The translations under genes and the position numbers were made by a program. This document shows, in pieces, positions 7,263 to 16,144 of a stretch of 32,813 nt of DNA. This stretch comes from Alphaproteobacteria bacterium. Its GTDB lineage: Bacteria > Pseudomonadota > Alphaproteobacteria > Rhodospirillales > Magnetospirillaceae. The stretch lies in assembly GCA_021325215.1 (NCBI GenBank), contig JAJPHO010000068.1, forward strand, positions 1 to 32,813, in the 5' to 3' direction. Every line of letters starts with the position of its first letter. Within the stretch, counting starts at the first letter, position 1. Below the pieces are notes generated by a model, which was given only the letters and a program-made list of their open reading frames with translations, was not told the origin of the DNA and made no database searches.

Positions 7263-7504
7263 CCCGCGAAGAGATCTTCGCCGCCCTGTCGAACGCCCTG
7301 CAGGAAATGTTCGAGGTGCCGGCCGAAAAAATAACCGAGCAGGCCCTTCTCTATCAGGACCTCGATCTCGACAGCATCGATGCGATCGACCTCGTAGTAA
7401 AACTGCAGGAATTGACGGGTAAGAAAATAAAACCCGAACAATTCAAATCGGTCAGAACGGTCGGCGACGTGATCGACCATGTCCAGGCTTTGCTGCGGGA
7501 ATAA
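7259..7504 (+). CDS. apeF: Acyl carrier protein 2 (ApeF-like)
   Basis: An 81-residue acyl carrier protein with the attachment Ser39 in DLDLDSIDAIDLV and normal length for the family. It is coupled to the previous carrier by an ATGA overlap. Two carriers side by side are typical of APE clusters, where one handles the main aryl-polyene chain and the other probably a second acyl or priming step; which does what cannot be decided from this sequence. A stretch of unusually AT-rich codons near the end (KKIKPEQFK) is the only compositional difference from its neighbours. Confidence 0.9.
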   Translation: MTREEIFAALSNALQEMFEVPAEKITEQALLYQDLDLDSIDAIDLVVKLQELTGKKIKPEQFKSVRTVGDVIDHVQALLRE

Positions 7505-7505
7505 G

Positions 7506-8048
7506 GTGCGGCTGCTCCCGATCGCCCTCGCCGCCGCCGGGTTGCTCTATCCTTTTGCCGTCTATGCGCTGATCGGCTGGCTGCCGCCCGGCCTGCTGCT
7601 GGCGATCCCGCTGGCCCTGATCGCCGGACGCCTGGCCATGGCGCGGGGCAGGCCGGCGCTGAAGCCCTTCACCCCGATCCTGGCGGCGGTGGCCGCCATC
7701 ACCCTCTGCCTGGCCTTCGCGGACCGCATGATCGCGGTAAAGGCCTATCCCATCCTGATGAGCGCGGGCATGGCGGGGGCTTTCGGGCGGTCGCTGCTGG
7801 CACCGCCGACCCTGATCGAATTGTTTGCCTCGCTGCGCACGCCGGCCCCATCCCGCGAGGCGCGGGCTTATATGCGCAAGGTGACCTGGGCGTGGTTCCT
7901 GTTTCTCTCGCTCAACAGCCTGATCTCGGCTTTGACCCTGGCCAGCGGCGAGATGCGCCTGTGGACCCTTTATAACGGCCTGATCTCCTATCTGCTGATG
8001 GGGCTTCTGTTCGGCGTGGAATGGCTGATCCGCCGGCGGGTGGCATGA
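7506..8048 (+). CDS. apeG: COG4648-type inner membrane protein (ApeG-like)
   Basis: A 180-residue hydrophobic protein with about five membrane helices (first at residues 3-22, later LILAAVAAITLCLAF-type and the C-terminal TLYNGLISYLLMGLLFGVEW region). It occupies the position of ApeG, the conserved membrane protein of unknown role between the carrier proteins and the ligase. Its C-terminus ends in a basic RRR. I take the GTG at 7506, one base after the carrier stop; an in-frame ATG at 7479, inside the carrier gene, would add nine residues. The stop overlaps the ligase start. Function is unknown; a scaffold for the cytoplasmic enzymes is possible. Confidence 0.72.
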   Translation: MRLLPIALAAAGLLYPFAVYALIGWLPPGLLLAIPLALIAGRLAMARGRPALKPFTPILAAVAAITLCLAFADRMIAVKAYPILMSAGMAGAFGRSLLAPPTLIELFASLRTPAPSREARAYMRKVTWAWFLFLSLNSLISALTLASGEMRLWTLYNGLISYLLMGLLFGVEWLIRRRVA

Positions 8049-9613
8049 GAATCGAGGTCCCCGACAGCCGCGCGGTCACCGCCATAGCCGACCACGTCCG
8101 CCGCAGGGGGATGCGGCGCGTGGTGCTGGTGGAGCCCGACGCCCATCGCTTCGCCGCCCAGCTGTTCGGCGTGCTGAGCGCCGGAGCCACCGCGGTGCTG
8201 CCGGCCAACGCCCAGCCCGACACGCTGGCGCTTCTGGCCGCGCAAGGCGACCTGCCGCTCGGCGAAATCGACGGGAGAGAGGCCGAGCCGTGGGATGGCG
8301 AGATCGACGCCGAAACCGCGCGGATCGAATTCTTCACCTCGGGCTCGACCGGCACCCCGAAGCGCATCGTCCGCACCCTGGCCGAACTGGCCCGCGAGAT
8401 CGACGTTCTGGAGGCGCGCTGGGGCGCCGGGATGGGCAAGGCTCCGGTGTTTTCCACCGTGCCGCACCAGCATATCTTCGGCCTGACCTTCCGCCTGCTG
8501 TGGCCGCTGATCGCCGGCCGTCCCTTCGCCCGCTTTGCGCAGGAATTGTGGGAACCCCTGCTCGCCGAACTGCCCGACGGCGCCGTGCTGGTCGCCAGCC
8601 CGGCCCAGCTGTCCCGCCTCGGCGGCCTGACCGAACGCCGGCGGCTGGCCGGCCTGTTCACCGCCGGCGCGCCTTTGTCCGTCGAGGCCGCGCGCCAGGC
8701 CGAAGCGCTGTTCGGCCGCTTGCCGGACGAGATCTATGGCAGCACCGAGACCGGCGCCATCGCCACCCGCCGCCAGGCGGCGCCCGGCACGGCGTGGACC
8801 CCGCTGCCCGACACGGTCATCTCGATCGCCGAAGACGGCCATCTGCGCCTGCGCGTCCCTTATGCGAACGATGGCGGCTGGATGGATCTGCAGGACCGGG
8901 TCGAGAGCGCCGGCGCTGGTTTCCACCTGCTCGGCCGGCTCGACCGGATCGCCAAGATCGCCGGCAAACGCATCGATCTCGGCCAGGTCGAACAGGCGGT
9001 GGCGCGCCTGCCCCTGGTCGCCGAGACCGCGATCCTGACGCTGGGAGAGGACGATCCGGTGCTGGCCGCCGCCGTCGTGCTGACCGGGGACGGACGCGCC
9101 GAATTGCAGCGGATCGGCGCCTTCCGCCTGTCGCGCAGGCTGCGGGCCGGGCTGGCGGCAAGCCAGGAGTCAGCCGGCCGGCCGCGCCGCTGGCGCTTCA
9201 TCGAGGCGCTGCCGCGCACCGGCCTGGGCAAACCCTCCCTGCCCGCCCTCGCCCTCCTGTTCGCGCCGCCGACGGAACCGGAGTTTCTGGCTGTGCGGCA
9301 GACTGCAAACCAGGCCGAGATCGACATCGAAATCCCCAGGGACCTGCGCTGGTTCGACGGCCATTTCCCCGAGGCCCCGGTGCTGCCCGGCGTGGTGCAG
9401 CTCGATTGGGCGATGGCGCAGGGACGCCGCCGCTTCGGCCTGCCCCAGACCGCGGCGCGGGAATTCCAGGTCAAGTTCAAGAGCGTGATCGGGCCCGGCG
9501 AGCGGCTGACTCTGCGCCTGACCCTGGACAGCGCCGCCCGGCGCCTGAAATTCGCCTATGAGCGTGCCGGGTCCGCCTGCTCGACCGGCTCCATCGTGCT
9601 GGACGCGCTTTGA
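8045..9613 (+). CDS. apeHI: Fused AMP-dependent acyl/aryl ligase and hot-dog dehydratase (ApeH-ApeI fusion)
   Basis: A 522-residue protein with two domains. Residues 1-400 are an adenylate-forming ligase: phosphate-binding loop FFTSGSTGTPK at 96-106, YGSTET at 231-236, a GRLDRIAKIAGKRI hinge near 297-310, and catalytic Lys396 in RTGLGKPS. Residues about 420-522 form a hot-dog dehydratase with His440 in FDGHFPEAPVLPGVVQLDW, the FabA/FabZ-like GHFP motif of ApeI. In the studied APE clusters ligase H and dehydratase I are separate adjacent genes; here they are one reading frame with no internal stop. The ligase should load an aryl acid (4-hydroxybenzoate in known cases) on a carrier; the dehydratase makes polyene double bonds. 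ATG 8045 overlaps the apeG stop. Confidence 0.87.
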   Translation: MRIEVPDSRAVTAIADHVRRRGMRRVVLVEPDAHRFAAQLFGVLSAGATAVLPANAQPDTLALLAAQGDLPLGEIDGREAEPWDGEIDAETARIEFFTSGSTGTPKRIVRTLAELAREIDVLEARWGAGMGKAPVFSTVPHQHIFGLTFRLLWPLIAGRPFARFAQELWEPLLAELPDGAVLVASPAQLSRLGGLTERRRLAGLFTAGAPLSVEAARQAEALFGRLPDEIYGSTETGAIATRRQAAPGTAWTPLPDTVISIAEDGHLRLRVPYANDGGWMDLQDRVESAGAGFHLLGRLDRIAKIAGKRIDLGQVEQAVARLPLVAETAILTLGEDDPVLAAAVVLTGDGRAELQRIGAFRLSRRLRAGLAASQESAGRPRRWRFIEALPRTGLGKPSLPALALLFAPPTEPEFLAVRQTANQAEIDIEIPRDLRWFDGHFPEAPVLPGVVQLDWAMAQGRRRFGLPQTAAREFQVKFKSVIGPGERLTLRLTLDSAARRLKFAYERAGSACSTGSIVLDAL

Positions 9614-11271
9614 TGATCCGCGCCTGCGCCATCATCCCGACCCGCAACCATTGGCGCGTCCTGCCGGGAATCGCCGCCGCGCTGACCCGCTCGGGCCTGC
9701 CGGTGATCATCATCGACGACGGCAGCGACGCGCCGGCGGCCGAGGTCATCGCCGCCCTGAACGCGCCGGACCAGGGTGTCGACGTGGTTCGGCACGCGGT
9801 CAATCGCGGCAAGGGCGCGGTGGTCATGGAAGGTTTTCGCCTGGCCCATGAGCGCGGCTTCACCCACGCCATCCAGATCGACGCCGACGGCCAGCACGAT
9901 CTGGCCAGCCTGCCCGGCCTGCTCGCCGCCGCCCGCGCCCACCCCGAAGCGCTGGTCAGCGGCGCGCCGGTCTATGACGATTCGATTCCCACCGGCCGCA
10001 AGATCGGCCGCTGGATCACCCATCTGTGGGTCTTCGTCGAGACGCTGAGCCTGCGCATCACCGACAGCATGTGCGGCTTCCGCGTCTATCCGCTGGAAGC
10101 GACGATCCGGCTGCTCGACGAGGAGACGATCGGGCTGCGCATGGATTTCGATACCGAGATCATGGTCCGCCTGTTCTGGCGCGGGGTGCCGCCGCTGATG
10201 CTGCCGGTCAAGGTGATCTATCCCCCGGACAACACCTCGAATTTCGACCTTTTCCGCGACAATGTGCGGATCAGCCGGATGCATGCGAGACTGGTATTCA
10301 CCCTGCTGTTCCGCCTGCCCCGGATACTCGCCAACCGTCCGCAGCGCCTCGACCGGCCCGCCCATTGGGCGGCGCTGGACGAACGCGGAGCCCATTGGGG
10401 CCTGCGCCTGACCGCCGCGCTCTATCGCATCCTGGGGCCGCACGCGGCCTTGGGACTGATCTTGCCGGCGGTGCTCTATTTCCATCTCAGCGGCAAAGCC
10501 CAGCGCGAGGCGTCGCGCGATTATCTGCGCCGGGTGCTGGGCCGCCCGCCGAGCCGCCTGGAATTGTTCCGTCATACGCTCGATTTCGCCGCCCGCGCGC
10601 TTGAAACCTTCGGCGCCTGGTCCGGCGCGATCCGGCCGCAGGCGCTGGAGATCGAGACACCCGAGGCGCTGGCGGCGATGAGCGCCGATCCGCGTGGCCG
10701 CCTGCTGGTGGTGTCGCACCATGGCAATGCCGATTTGTCGCGCGCCCTGATGGCGCCCGAGCTGCGCCGGCGCCTGACGGTCCTCGTCCATACCCGGCAC
10801 GCGGAGAACTACAACCGGCTGCTTCGCCAATTCAGCCCCGAGGCCGCCGAACGCACGATCCAGGTCACCGAAATCGGACCGGACACCGCGATCAAGCTGC
10901 GCGAACGCATCGAACGCGGCGAATGGATCGCCATCGCCGGTGACCGGGTGCCGGTGCTGTCGGAAGGGCGCACGGTCAGCGCTCCCTTTTTCGGAGACCC
11001 CGCCCCCTTCTCGCAGGGCCCGTGGATCTTGGCGGCGCTGCTGGCCTGTCCGGTGTCGCTGCTGTTTTGCCGCCGCACCGAGAGGAAGAGCTGGCGCCTG
11101 TCGCTCGAACCCTTTTGCGAAGAGTCCTTCGCCCCGCCGCGCCAGGGCCGCGCGCACGCCATCGCGGCGGCGGCCGGGCGGTATGCCGCCAGGCTGGAAC
11201 AGGAATGCCGGCGCGCGCCTTGGCAATGGTACAATTTCTTCGATTACTGGTCGCAAGAGGACAAGCGATGA
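9613..11271 (+). CDS. apeJ: Glycosyltransferase family 2 / lipid-A-type acyltransferase fusion (ApeJ-like)
   Basis: A 552-residue bifunctional protein. Residues 1-235 are a GT2 glycosyltransferase with AIIPTRN at the start, IIIDDGSD at 32-39 and the metal-binding DADGQHD at 90-96. Residues about 280-552 are an HtrB/LpxL-like acyltransferase with HX4D, His369-Asp374 in SHHGNAD, and AGDRVPV further on. The same fusion is characteristic of APE clusters, where it probably builds the glyco-lipid part that anchors the polyene. The ATG at 9613 shares one base with the stop of the ligase gene; a TTG three bases earlier is less likely. The active sites look complete. Confidence 0.88.
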   Translation: MIRACAIIPTRNHWRVLPGIAAALTRSGLPVIIIDDGSDAPAAEVIAALNAPDQGVDVVRHAVNRGKGAVVMEGFRLAHERGFTHAIQIDADGQHDLASLPGLLAAARAHPEALVSGAPVYDDSIPTGRKIGRWITHLWVFVETLSLRITDSMCGFRVYPLEATIRLLDEETIGLRMDFDTEIMVRLFWRGVPPLMLPVKVIYPPDNTSNFDLFRDNVRISRMHARLVFTLLFRLPRILANRPQRLDRPAHWAALDERGAHWGLRLTAALYRILGPHAALGLILPAVLYFHLSGKAQREASRDYLRRVLGRPPSRLELFRHTLDFAARALETFGAWSGAIRPQALEIETPEALAAMSADPRGRLLVVSHHGNADLSRALMAPELRRRLTVLVHTRHAENYNRLLRQFSPEAAERTIQVTEIGPDTAIKLRERIERGEWIAIAGDRVPVLSEGRTVSAPFFGDPAPFSQGPWILAALLACPVSLLFCRRTERKSWRLSLEPFCEESFAPPRQGRAHAIAAAAGRYAARLEQECRRAPWQWYNFFDYWSQEDKR

Positions 11272-11675
11272 TCTCGGCCGCCGTGGTCTGCCAGGCGCAA
11301 TTCTATGATCTGGACCCCATGCAGGTGGTGTGGCACGGCAATTACGCCCGCTTCCTCGAACAGGCGCGCACCGCCTTGATGGAGAAGATCGGCTACAGCT
11401 TCGCCGAAATGGCCGAGTCCGGCTTTCTGTGGCCGATTGTCGATCTGCGCATCAAATATGTCGGCCCGGTCGTCCTGCGGCAGGAAATCGAGGTCACCGC
11501 GACGCTGAAGGACTATCTCAATTCGCTGAAGATCGATTATCGCATTACCGATCGCGCCTCCGGCGACGTGCTGACCAAGGCGCAGACGATGCAGGTGGCG
11601 GTTTCCGCCGACACCGGCGAAATGGCTCTGGAATCCCCAGCCGCCCTGATCGAGCGTGTGGAGGCGCTGCTGTGA
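11268..11675 (+). CDS. apeK: 4HBT-family acyl-ACP/CoA thioesterase (ApeK-like)
   Basis: A 135-residue hot-dog thioesterase. The N-terminal signature FYDLDPMQVVWHGNYARFLE (20 residues) contains Asp16 at the catalytic position of 4-hydroxybenzoyl-CoA-type thioesterases, followed by the hallmark HGNY. Length is typical for the family. In APE assembly it would release or proof-read thioester-bound chains. ATG 11268 overlaps the stop of the glycosyl/acyltransferase gene and its own stop overlaps the LolA-like gene's GTG, so it is coupled on both sides. Confidence 0.88.
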   Translation: MISAAVVCQAQFYDLDPMQVVWHGNYARFLEQARTALMEKIGYSFAEMAESGFLWPIVDLRIKYVGPVVLRQEIEVTATLKDYLNSLKIDYRITDRASGDVLTKAQTMQVAVSADTGEMALESPAALIERVEALL

Positions 11676-12259
11676 AGCGCCTGCTGTCCGTCCTCGCTGT
11701 GCTGGCCGCCACCGCCGCCCACGCCCAACCGCAGACTCTGGCGGAGGGCCAGGTGATCCGGGGCCGGTTCGCGCAGGAGCGGCATCTGCAGGGCTTCGCC
11801 AATCCAGTCAAGTCGGAAGGCCATTTCCTGCTGGCGGCCGGACGCGGCCTGCTGTGGGTCGCCGAAAAACCCTTTCCGGTCACCACCGCCATCACCGCCG
11901 GCGGGCTGACCCAGGCGGTCGGCGGCAAGCAGACGGCGAGTTTCGACGCTCAGCGCCTGCCCGCGCTGGCGCGTCTCTATGCCGCGATCGGCGGCGCGCT
12001 GTCAGGCGATTGGGGCGCGCTCGACGCCGACTTCCAGGTGCAGCGCGAGGGCGGCGGCATCCGCCTGCTGCCGCGGCGGGCCGACATGACGGGGGCGGCG
12101 ATCAAGAGCATCTCGCTCAAAGTCTCGCGCTTCGTCGACGAGGTCGAGATCGAGCGGCCCAATGGCGACAGCGACCATATCCTGTTCACCGGGCAAAGCC
12201 TGTCCGACGGCCCGCTGTCGGCCGAGGAAAGCGCGGCTCTGAGCCGGGACGGCCGATGA
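11672..12259 (+). CDS. apeL: LolA-like periplasmic outer-membrane carrier (ApeL-like)
   Basis: A 195-residue secreted protein with a signal peptide cleaved after Ala18 (TAAHA). The mature protein has LolA-type features: RGRFAQERHLQGFANPVKS, a beta-rich core with GLLWVAEKPFPVTTAI, and a late DEVEIERPNGDSDHILF strand pair. LolA folds carry hydrophobic acyl groups across the periplasm; in APE clusters this homologue is believed to carry the lipidated polyene instead of lipoproteins. The start is a GTG at 11672 overlapping the thioesterase stop. Moderate divergence from housekeeping LolA and its position beside the exporter support the specialised role. Confidence 0.83.
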   Translation: MKRLLSVLAVLAATAAHAQPQTLAEGQVIRGRFAQERHLQGFANPVKSEGHFLLAAGRGLLWVAEKPFPVTTAITAGGLTQAVGGKQTASFDAQRLPALARLYAAIGGALSGDWGALDADFQVQREGGGIRLLPRRADMTGAAIKSISLKVSRFVDEVEIERPNGDSDHILFTGQSLSDGPLSAEESAALSRDGR

Positions 12260-14517
12260 GGCGCATCGCCGCGCTGCTCTGGCTGGCCGTCGTCTGTGCC
12301 GCCGTTCTGCATGTCGGGCTGTCGGTAAGGCACGGCCTGCCGCTCGATTCCGACCTGATGGCGCTGCTGCCCACCGAAAAACTCGACGGCGCCGTGCGCC
12401 AGGCCGAGGAGGCGATCAATGCGCGGCTCTCGCGCCGCCTGATCGTGCTGTTCGGCGCGGCCGATCCCGCACTGGCCAAAGAGGCGGCGGAAGGGCTGGA
12501 AAACCGGCTGCGCGAAGCCGGGCTGCTGACGCCGGGCTCGGACATTCCCGACGGCGACGCGATCAAGCGCCTGGGCGCCGCCTACTTCCCGGCACGCGCC
12601 GGACTGCTGTCCCAGGATGACCGGCGCCGTCTGGCCGAAGGCCATGGCGAGGACCTGCGCGACCGCGCCCTCGGCCAGATCTTCGGCTTCGGCGGACTGG
12701 GCGACGGACGGCTGCTGGCGCGCGACCCCTTCTTCCTGTTTCCCGCCTTCCTGACCGGGCTGCCGCTGCCTCCCAGCCGCGTCCGGCTGGAAGAGGGGCG
12801 CCCGGTGATCGAGGATAAGGGGCTGACCTGGGTCGGCGTCACCGGGATGCTGACCGGCGATTCCACCTCGCTGTCGGTCCAGAAGCGCTTCGCCCAGGCC
12901 TTCGGCACGCCGCCGGCGGGCGTCAGGATTCTGCGCCTGGGCGCCATCTTCTATGCCAGCGCCGGCGCCGGCAGCGCCCTGGCGTTGAGCACGGCCATCG
13001 GCGGGGTCTCACTGCTGGCCACCGCCCTGCTGCTGCTCGCAATCTTCCGCTCGGCGCGCCCCCTGCTTCTGGGGTTGCTGTCGATCGGTGTCGGGCTGGC
13101 GGTCGCCTTGTCGGCCTGCCTGCTGGTGTTCGGCACCCTGCATGTGGCGGCGCAATTGTTCGGCGCCTCGCTGATCGGCATCGCCGCCGATTACAGCCTG
13201 CTCTATTTCGCCCAGATCTTTTCGCCCGCCGCCGACGCGCGCCAGCGCTTGCGCCAGGTGCTGGCCGGCATCACCCTCGGCATGGCGACCACGGTGATCG
13301 GCTATCTGACCCTGGCACTGTCCCCCTTTCCCGGCTTGCGTCAGGTCGCCATGTTCTCGGCGGTCGGGCTGGTGGCGGCCTATCTGACGGTGATCCTGTG
13401 GTTCCCGCGGCTCGACCGTCTGGCGGCCAAGCCGCTCGCGCCCCGGCTGATCCGCGCCGCCGGTGCGGTCGAAGCGTTCTGGCGCGGACGCGGCCCCCTC
13501 CTCCTGGGCCTCGCCGCGCTGGCGGTCGCCGCGGCCGGCTATCGCCTGCTGAGCATCGACGACGATGTCCGCCACCAGCAGGCCCTGGCCCCGGACCTCA
13601 CCATTCAGCAGGCCGACGTGCAGCGTCTGCTGGGCTGGGCGCCGTCGACCCAATTCTTCCTGGTCGAAGGCGCCGATGACGAACAGGCTCTGCAGCGCGA
13701 GGAAGCCCTGGCCGAACGGCTGCGCCCCGCCGTCGCGGCCGGCGCGCTGTCGGGCTGGATCGCGCCGGCGGGCCTGGTTCCCTCCCAGGCCCGCCAGGCA
13801 TCCGACCGCGCCCTGGTGGAAGAGCGGCTCATCCGTCCCTATCTGCCCGATCTGTCCGCCAAGCTCGGCATGCCGCTGACGGCCCCCCAGGCCGGCCCGC
13901 CGCTGACCCTGCAGGCCGTGCTCGACAGTCGGGCCATCGCCCTGCTGCCGGCGATGCTGATCGCGCCCGGCCGCCATGTGGTGCTGCTGCAGGACGCCAA
14001 GGATCTCGCCGCGACGGCCAGGGCGGCGGACGGATTGGCGGGCGTGCGCTTCGTCGATCCGACCGGCGAGATCAGCGCCGTGCTGGCCGCCTATCGCGAA
14101 CGCGCCGTGCTGCTGATGGCCGCGTCGCTGCTGCTGATGGCGCCGCTGGTGGCCTGGCGCTATGGCGCGCGCGGCACGCTGTTCGTGCTCGGGCCGCCGG
14201 CCCTGGCGATCCTGCTGACGCCGGCCCTGCTGGCGCTGATCGGCCTGCCCTTCACCTTTTTCACCGCCCTGGGGCTGGTGCTGGCCTTGTCGATCGGCGT
14301 CGATTATGCGGTATTCTGCGCCGAGGATGGCCGCCTGGCGCCGGTGACGATGCTGGGCGTGACCCTGGCCATGTCGACGGCGGTGCTGTCGTTCGGGCTG
14401 CTGGCGGTCTCGGACATCGAGGGCATGCGGACTTTCGGCGCGGCCATGCTGGTGGCCGTTCCGCTGGCCTGGGCGATGGCGCCTTTGGCCGCGCTGGCGC
14501 ATAAGAGAAAAAGATGA
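12256..14517 (+). CDS. apeM: MMPL/RND-type exporter (ApeM-like)
   Basis: A 753-residue inner-membrane transporter with the RND/MMPL plan: one N-terminal helix, a large periplasmic domain, a helix bundle at about 235-400, a second periplasmic domain, then a second bundle at about 615-750. Each bundle contains the paired Asp-Tyr used for proton coupling in MMPL proteins: Asp312 in GIAADYSLLYF and Asp683 in SIGVDYAVFC. This class ('predicted exporter') stands beside the LolA-like protein in APE clusters and is the likely inner-membrane exporter of the lipid-linked product. ATG 12256 overlaps the previous stop. The N-terminal extension read in some frames upstream belongs to the apeL region. Confidence 0.88.
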   Translation: MRRIAALLWLAVVCAAVLHVGLSVRHGLPLDSDLMALLPTEKLDGAVRQAEEAINARLSRRLIVLFGAADPALAKEAAEGLENRLREAGLLTPGSDIPDGDAIKRLGAAYFPARAGLLSQDDRRRLAEGHGEDLRDRALGQIFGFGGLGDGRLLARDPFFLFPAFLTGLPLPPSRVRLEEGRPVIEDKGLTWVGVTGMLTGDSTSLSVQKRFAQAFGTPPAGVRILRLGAIFYASAGAGSALALSTAIGGVSLLATALLLLAIFRSARPLLLGLLSIGVGLAVALSACLLVFGTLHVAAQLFGASLIGIAADYSLLYFAQIFSPAADARQRLRQVLAGITLGMATTVIGYLTLALSPFPGLRQVAMFSAVGLVAAYLTVILWFPRLDRLAAKPLAPRLIRAAGAVEAFWRGRGPLLLGLAALAVAAAGYRLLSIDDDVRHQQALAPDLTIQQADVQRLLGWAPSTQFFLVEGADDEQALQREEALAERLRPAVAAGALSGWIAPAGLVPSQARQASDRALVEERLIRPYLPDLSAKLGMPLTAPQAGPPLTLQAVLDSRAIALLPAMLIAPGRHVVLLQDAKDLAATARAADGLAGVRFVDPTGEISAVLAAYRERAVLLMAASLLLMAPLVAWRYGARGTLFVLGPPALAILLTPALLALIGLPFTFFTALGLVLALSIGVDYAVFCAEDGRLAPVTMLGVTLAMSTAVLSFGLLAVSDIEGMRTFGAAMLVAVPLAWAMAPLAALAHKRKR

Positions 14518-15035
14518 AGATTTCCGCCGCCCTGCTCCTGCTTTCGCTCGCCGCCTGCAGCACCGTGCCGGCGCCGCCTCCCGGCACGGTGATGGTGGCG
14601 CCCGGCGCCCTGTTCGCCCTGCCCCCTCCCGCCGCCTTGGGCCGCGACATCGAAGCGGTTCAGCTGGTCAACGCCCGCCATGGCGCGGACAGCTTCACCT
14701 TCGAGGGTCATCTCTCGGTGACGCGCGAGCGGGTCCTGCTGGCCGGCACCGACGGTTTCGGCCAGCGTCTGATGCAGATCACCTGGGACGGGAAGACCGT
14801 AACGGCGCAAAAGGCCTCGTTCCTGCCCGACGGCTTGCGCCCCGAGAATGTGCTGGCCGACGTGATGATGATCTATTGGCCGGAAGCCGAAATCCGCAAC
14901 CGCATCAGCGGCGCCGCGCTCCAGGATCTGGTGACGATCGAGCGCGACGACGATCCCTGGCGCGGCCATGCCCATCTCACCAACCGGGTCTGGGATTACG
15001 AAATCGACGTCCAATCCTCGGTGGTGGCGCCATGA
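14514..15035 (+). CDS. apeN: DUF3261 lipoprotein (ApeN-like)
   Basis: A 173-residue lipoprotein with lipobox LSLAAC (Cys15), no Asp at +2 (Ser), hence sorting to the outer membrane is expected. The mature part shows the DUF3261 pattern: TFEGHLSVTRERVLLAGTD, then QRLMQITWDGK, and VLADVMMIYWPEAEIR. It may accept the product from the LolA-like carrier at the outer membrane, by analogy with LolB, but this has not been shown. Coupled to the exporter by ATGA and to the ketosynthase by an overlapping ATG. Confidence 0.85.
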   Translation: MKISAALLLLSLAACSTVPAPPPGTVMVAPGALFALPPPAALGRDIEAVQLVNARHGADSFTFEGHLSVTRERVLLAGTDGFGQRLMQITWDGKTVTAQKASFLPDGLRPENVLADVMMIYWPEAEIRNRISGAALQDLVTIERDDDPWRGHAHLTNRVWDYEIDVQSSVVAP

Positions 15036-16144
15036 TGCATCTGCCGGCCATGGCGGTGGCGTCCTCGCTGGGAACGGGCAAGCGCGCGACGGCCGAAGCA
15101 TTGTTCGCCGGCCGAAGGGTGCCCATCGGCAAGATCGGCAGCCTGCCCGAGGCGGCGGCCAGCCGCAATAACCGCCTGCTGGCCGCCTTGCTGGACGAGA
15201 TCGCTGCCGAGATCGGGCAGGCCAAGGCCCGCTATGGCGCGCATCGCATCGCCATCGTGCTGGGCACCAGCACGTCGGGAATCGCCGAGGGCGAGGCCGC
15301 CATCGCGCAGCGGCTGGAAACCGGCATCTGGCCCGGCGCCTATCGCTACTCTCTTCAGGAACTGGGCGATCCCGCCGCCTTCGCCGCCGCCCATCTCGGC
15401 CTGACCGGCCCGGCCTATGTGGTCGCCACCGCCTGTTCCTCCAGCGCCAAGGCCTTCGCCAGCGCGCGCCGGCTGATCCGCCAGGGCCTGGCCGACGCCG
15501 CCATCGTCGGCGGCGTCGACACGCTGTGCGGCCTGACCCTGGCCGGCTTCGGCGCCCTGGAGGCGCGCTCGGCGACGCCCTGCAATCCCTTCAGCGTCAA
15601 TCGCGACGGCATCACCATCGGCGAAGGCGGCGCGGTCTTCCTGATGACGCCCGAACCGGGCGGGGTCGCCCTGGCCGGAATCGGCGAAACCTCGGACGCG
15701 CATCATCTCAGCGCGCCGGAGCCCAACGGCGCCGGAGCCCTGGCGGCGATGCAGGCGGCGCTGGACGATGCCGGGCTGCCCCCGGACGCCATCGGCTATG
15801 TCAATCTGCACGGCACCGCCACGCCGCTCAACGACGCGATGGAAAGCAAAGCGGTGCACATTCTGTTCGGCGGCGGCCTGCCCTGCAGCTCGACCAAGGC
15901 GATGACCGGCCACACGCTGGGAGCGGCGGGCGCGGTCGAAGCCGCCTTCGCCTGGCTGACCCTCTCGGCCGGCAGCTGGAACCCGGACCGCCGCCTGCCG
16001 CCGCATCTGTGGGACGGCCAGCCGGACCCGGCCCTGCCGCCGCTGACCTTCGCCACCCGCGATCACCGTCTGGAAAAGCCCGCCATCCTCAGCAATTCCT
16101 TTGCCTTCGGCGGCAGCAATTGCGCGCTGGTGCTGACCGCATGA
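15032..16144 (+). CDS. apeO: Beta-ketoacyl-ACP synthase (ApeO-like, active KS)
   Basis: A 370-residue ketosynthase with the full catalytic set: Cys135 in ATACSSSAKA, His260 in NLHGTATPLND, Lys289 in SSTKAMTGH and His294 in TGHTLGAAGA. It should perform chain elongation on carrier-bound intermediates, likely as a heterodimer with the Cys-less ApeC-like protein, as in studied APE systems. It is shorter than FabF (about 410), as expected of this branch. The start is ATG 15032 overlapping the previous stop; an in-frame ATG follows directly. Confidence 0.9.
   Translation: MMHLPAMAVASSLGTGKRATAEALFAGRRVPIGKIGSLPEAAASRNNRLLAALLDEIAAEIGQAKARYGAHRIAIVLGTSTSGIAEGEAAIAQRLETGIWPGAYRYSLQELGDPAAFAAAHLGLTGPAYVVATACSSSAKAFASARRLIRQGLADAAIVGGVDTLCGLTLAGFGALEARSATPCNPFSVNRDGITIGEGGAVFLMTPEPGGVALAGIGETSDAHHLSAPEPNGAGALAAMQAALDDAGLPPDAIGYVNLHGTATPLNDAMESKAVHILFGGGLPCSSTKAMTGHTLGAAGAVEAAFAWLTLSAGSWNPDRRLPPHLWDGQPDPALPPLTFATRDHRLEKPAILSNSFAFGGSNCALVLTA

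Noticed and set aside
13009-14502. A 497-codon minus-strand frame opposite the MMPL exporter
   Set aside because: Q/R/H/G-rich shadow of apeM, which has membrane helices and paired Asp-Tyr motifs in the sense frame.
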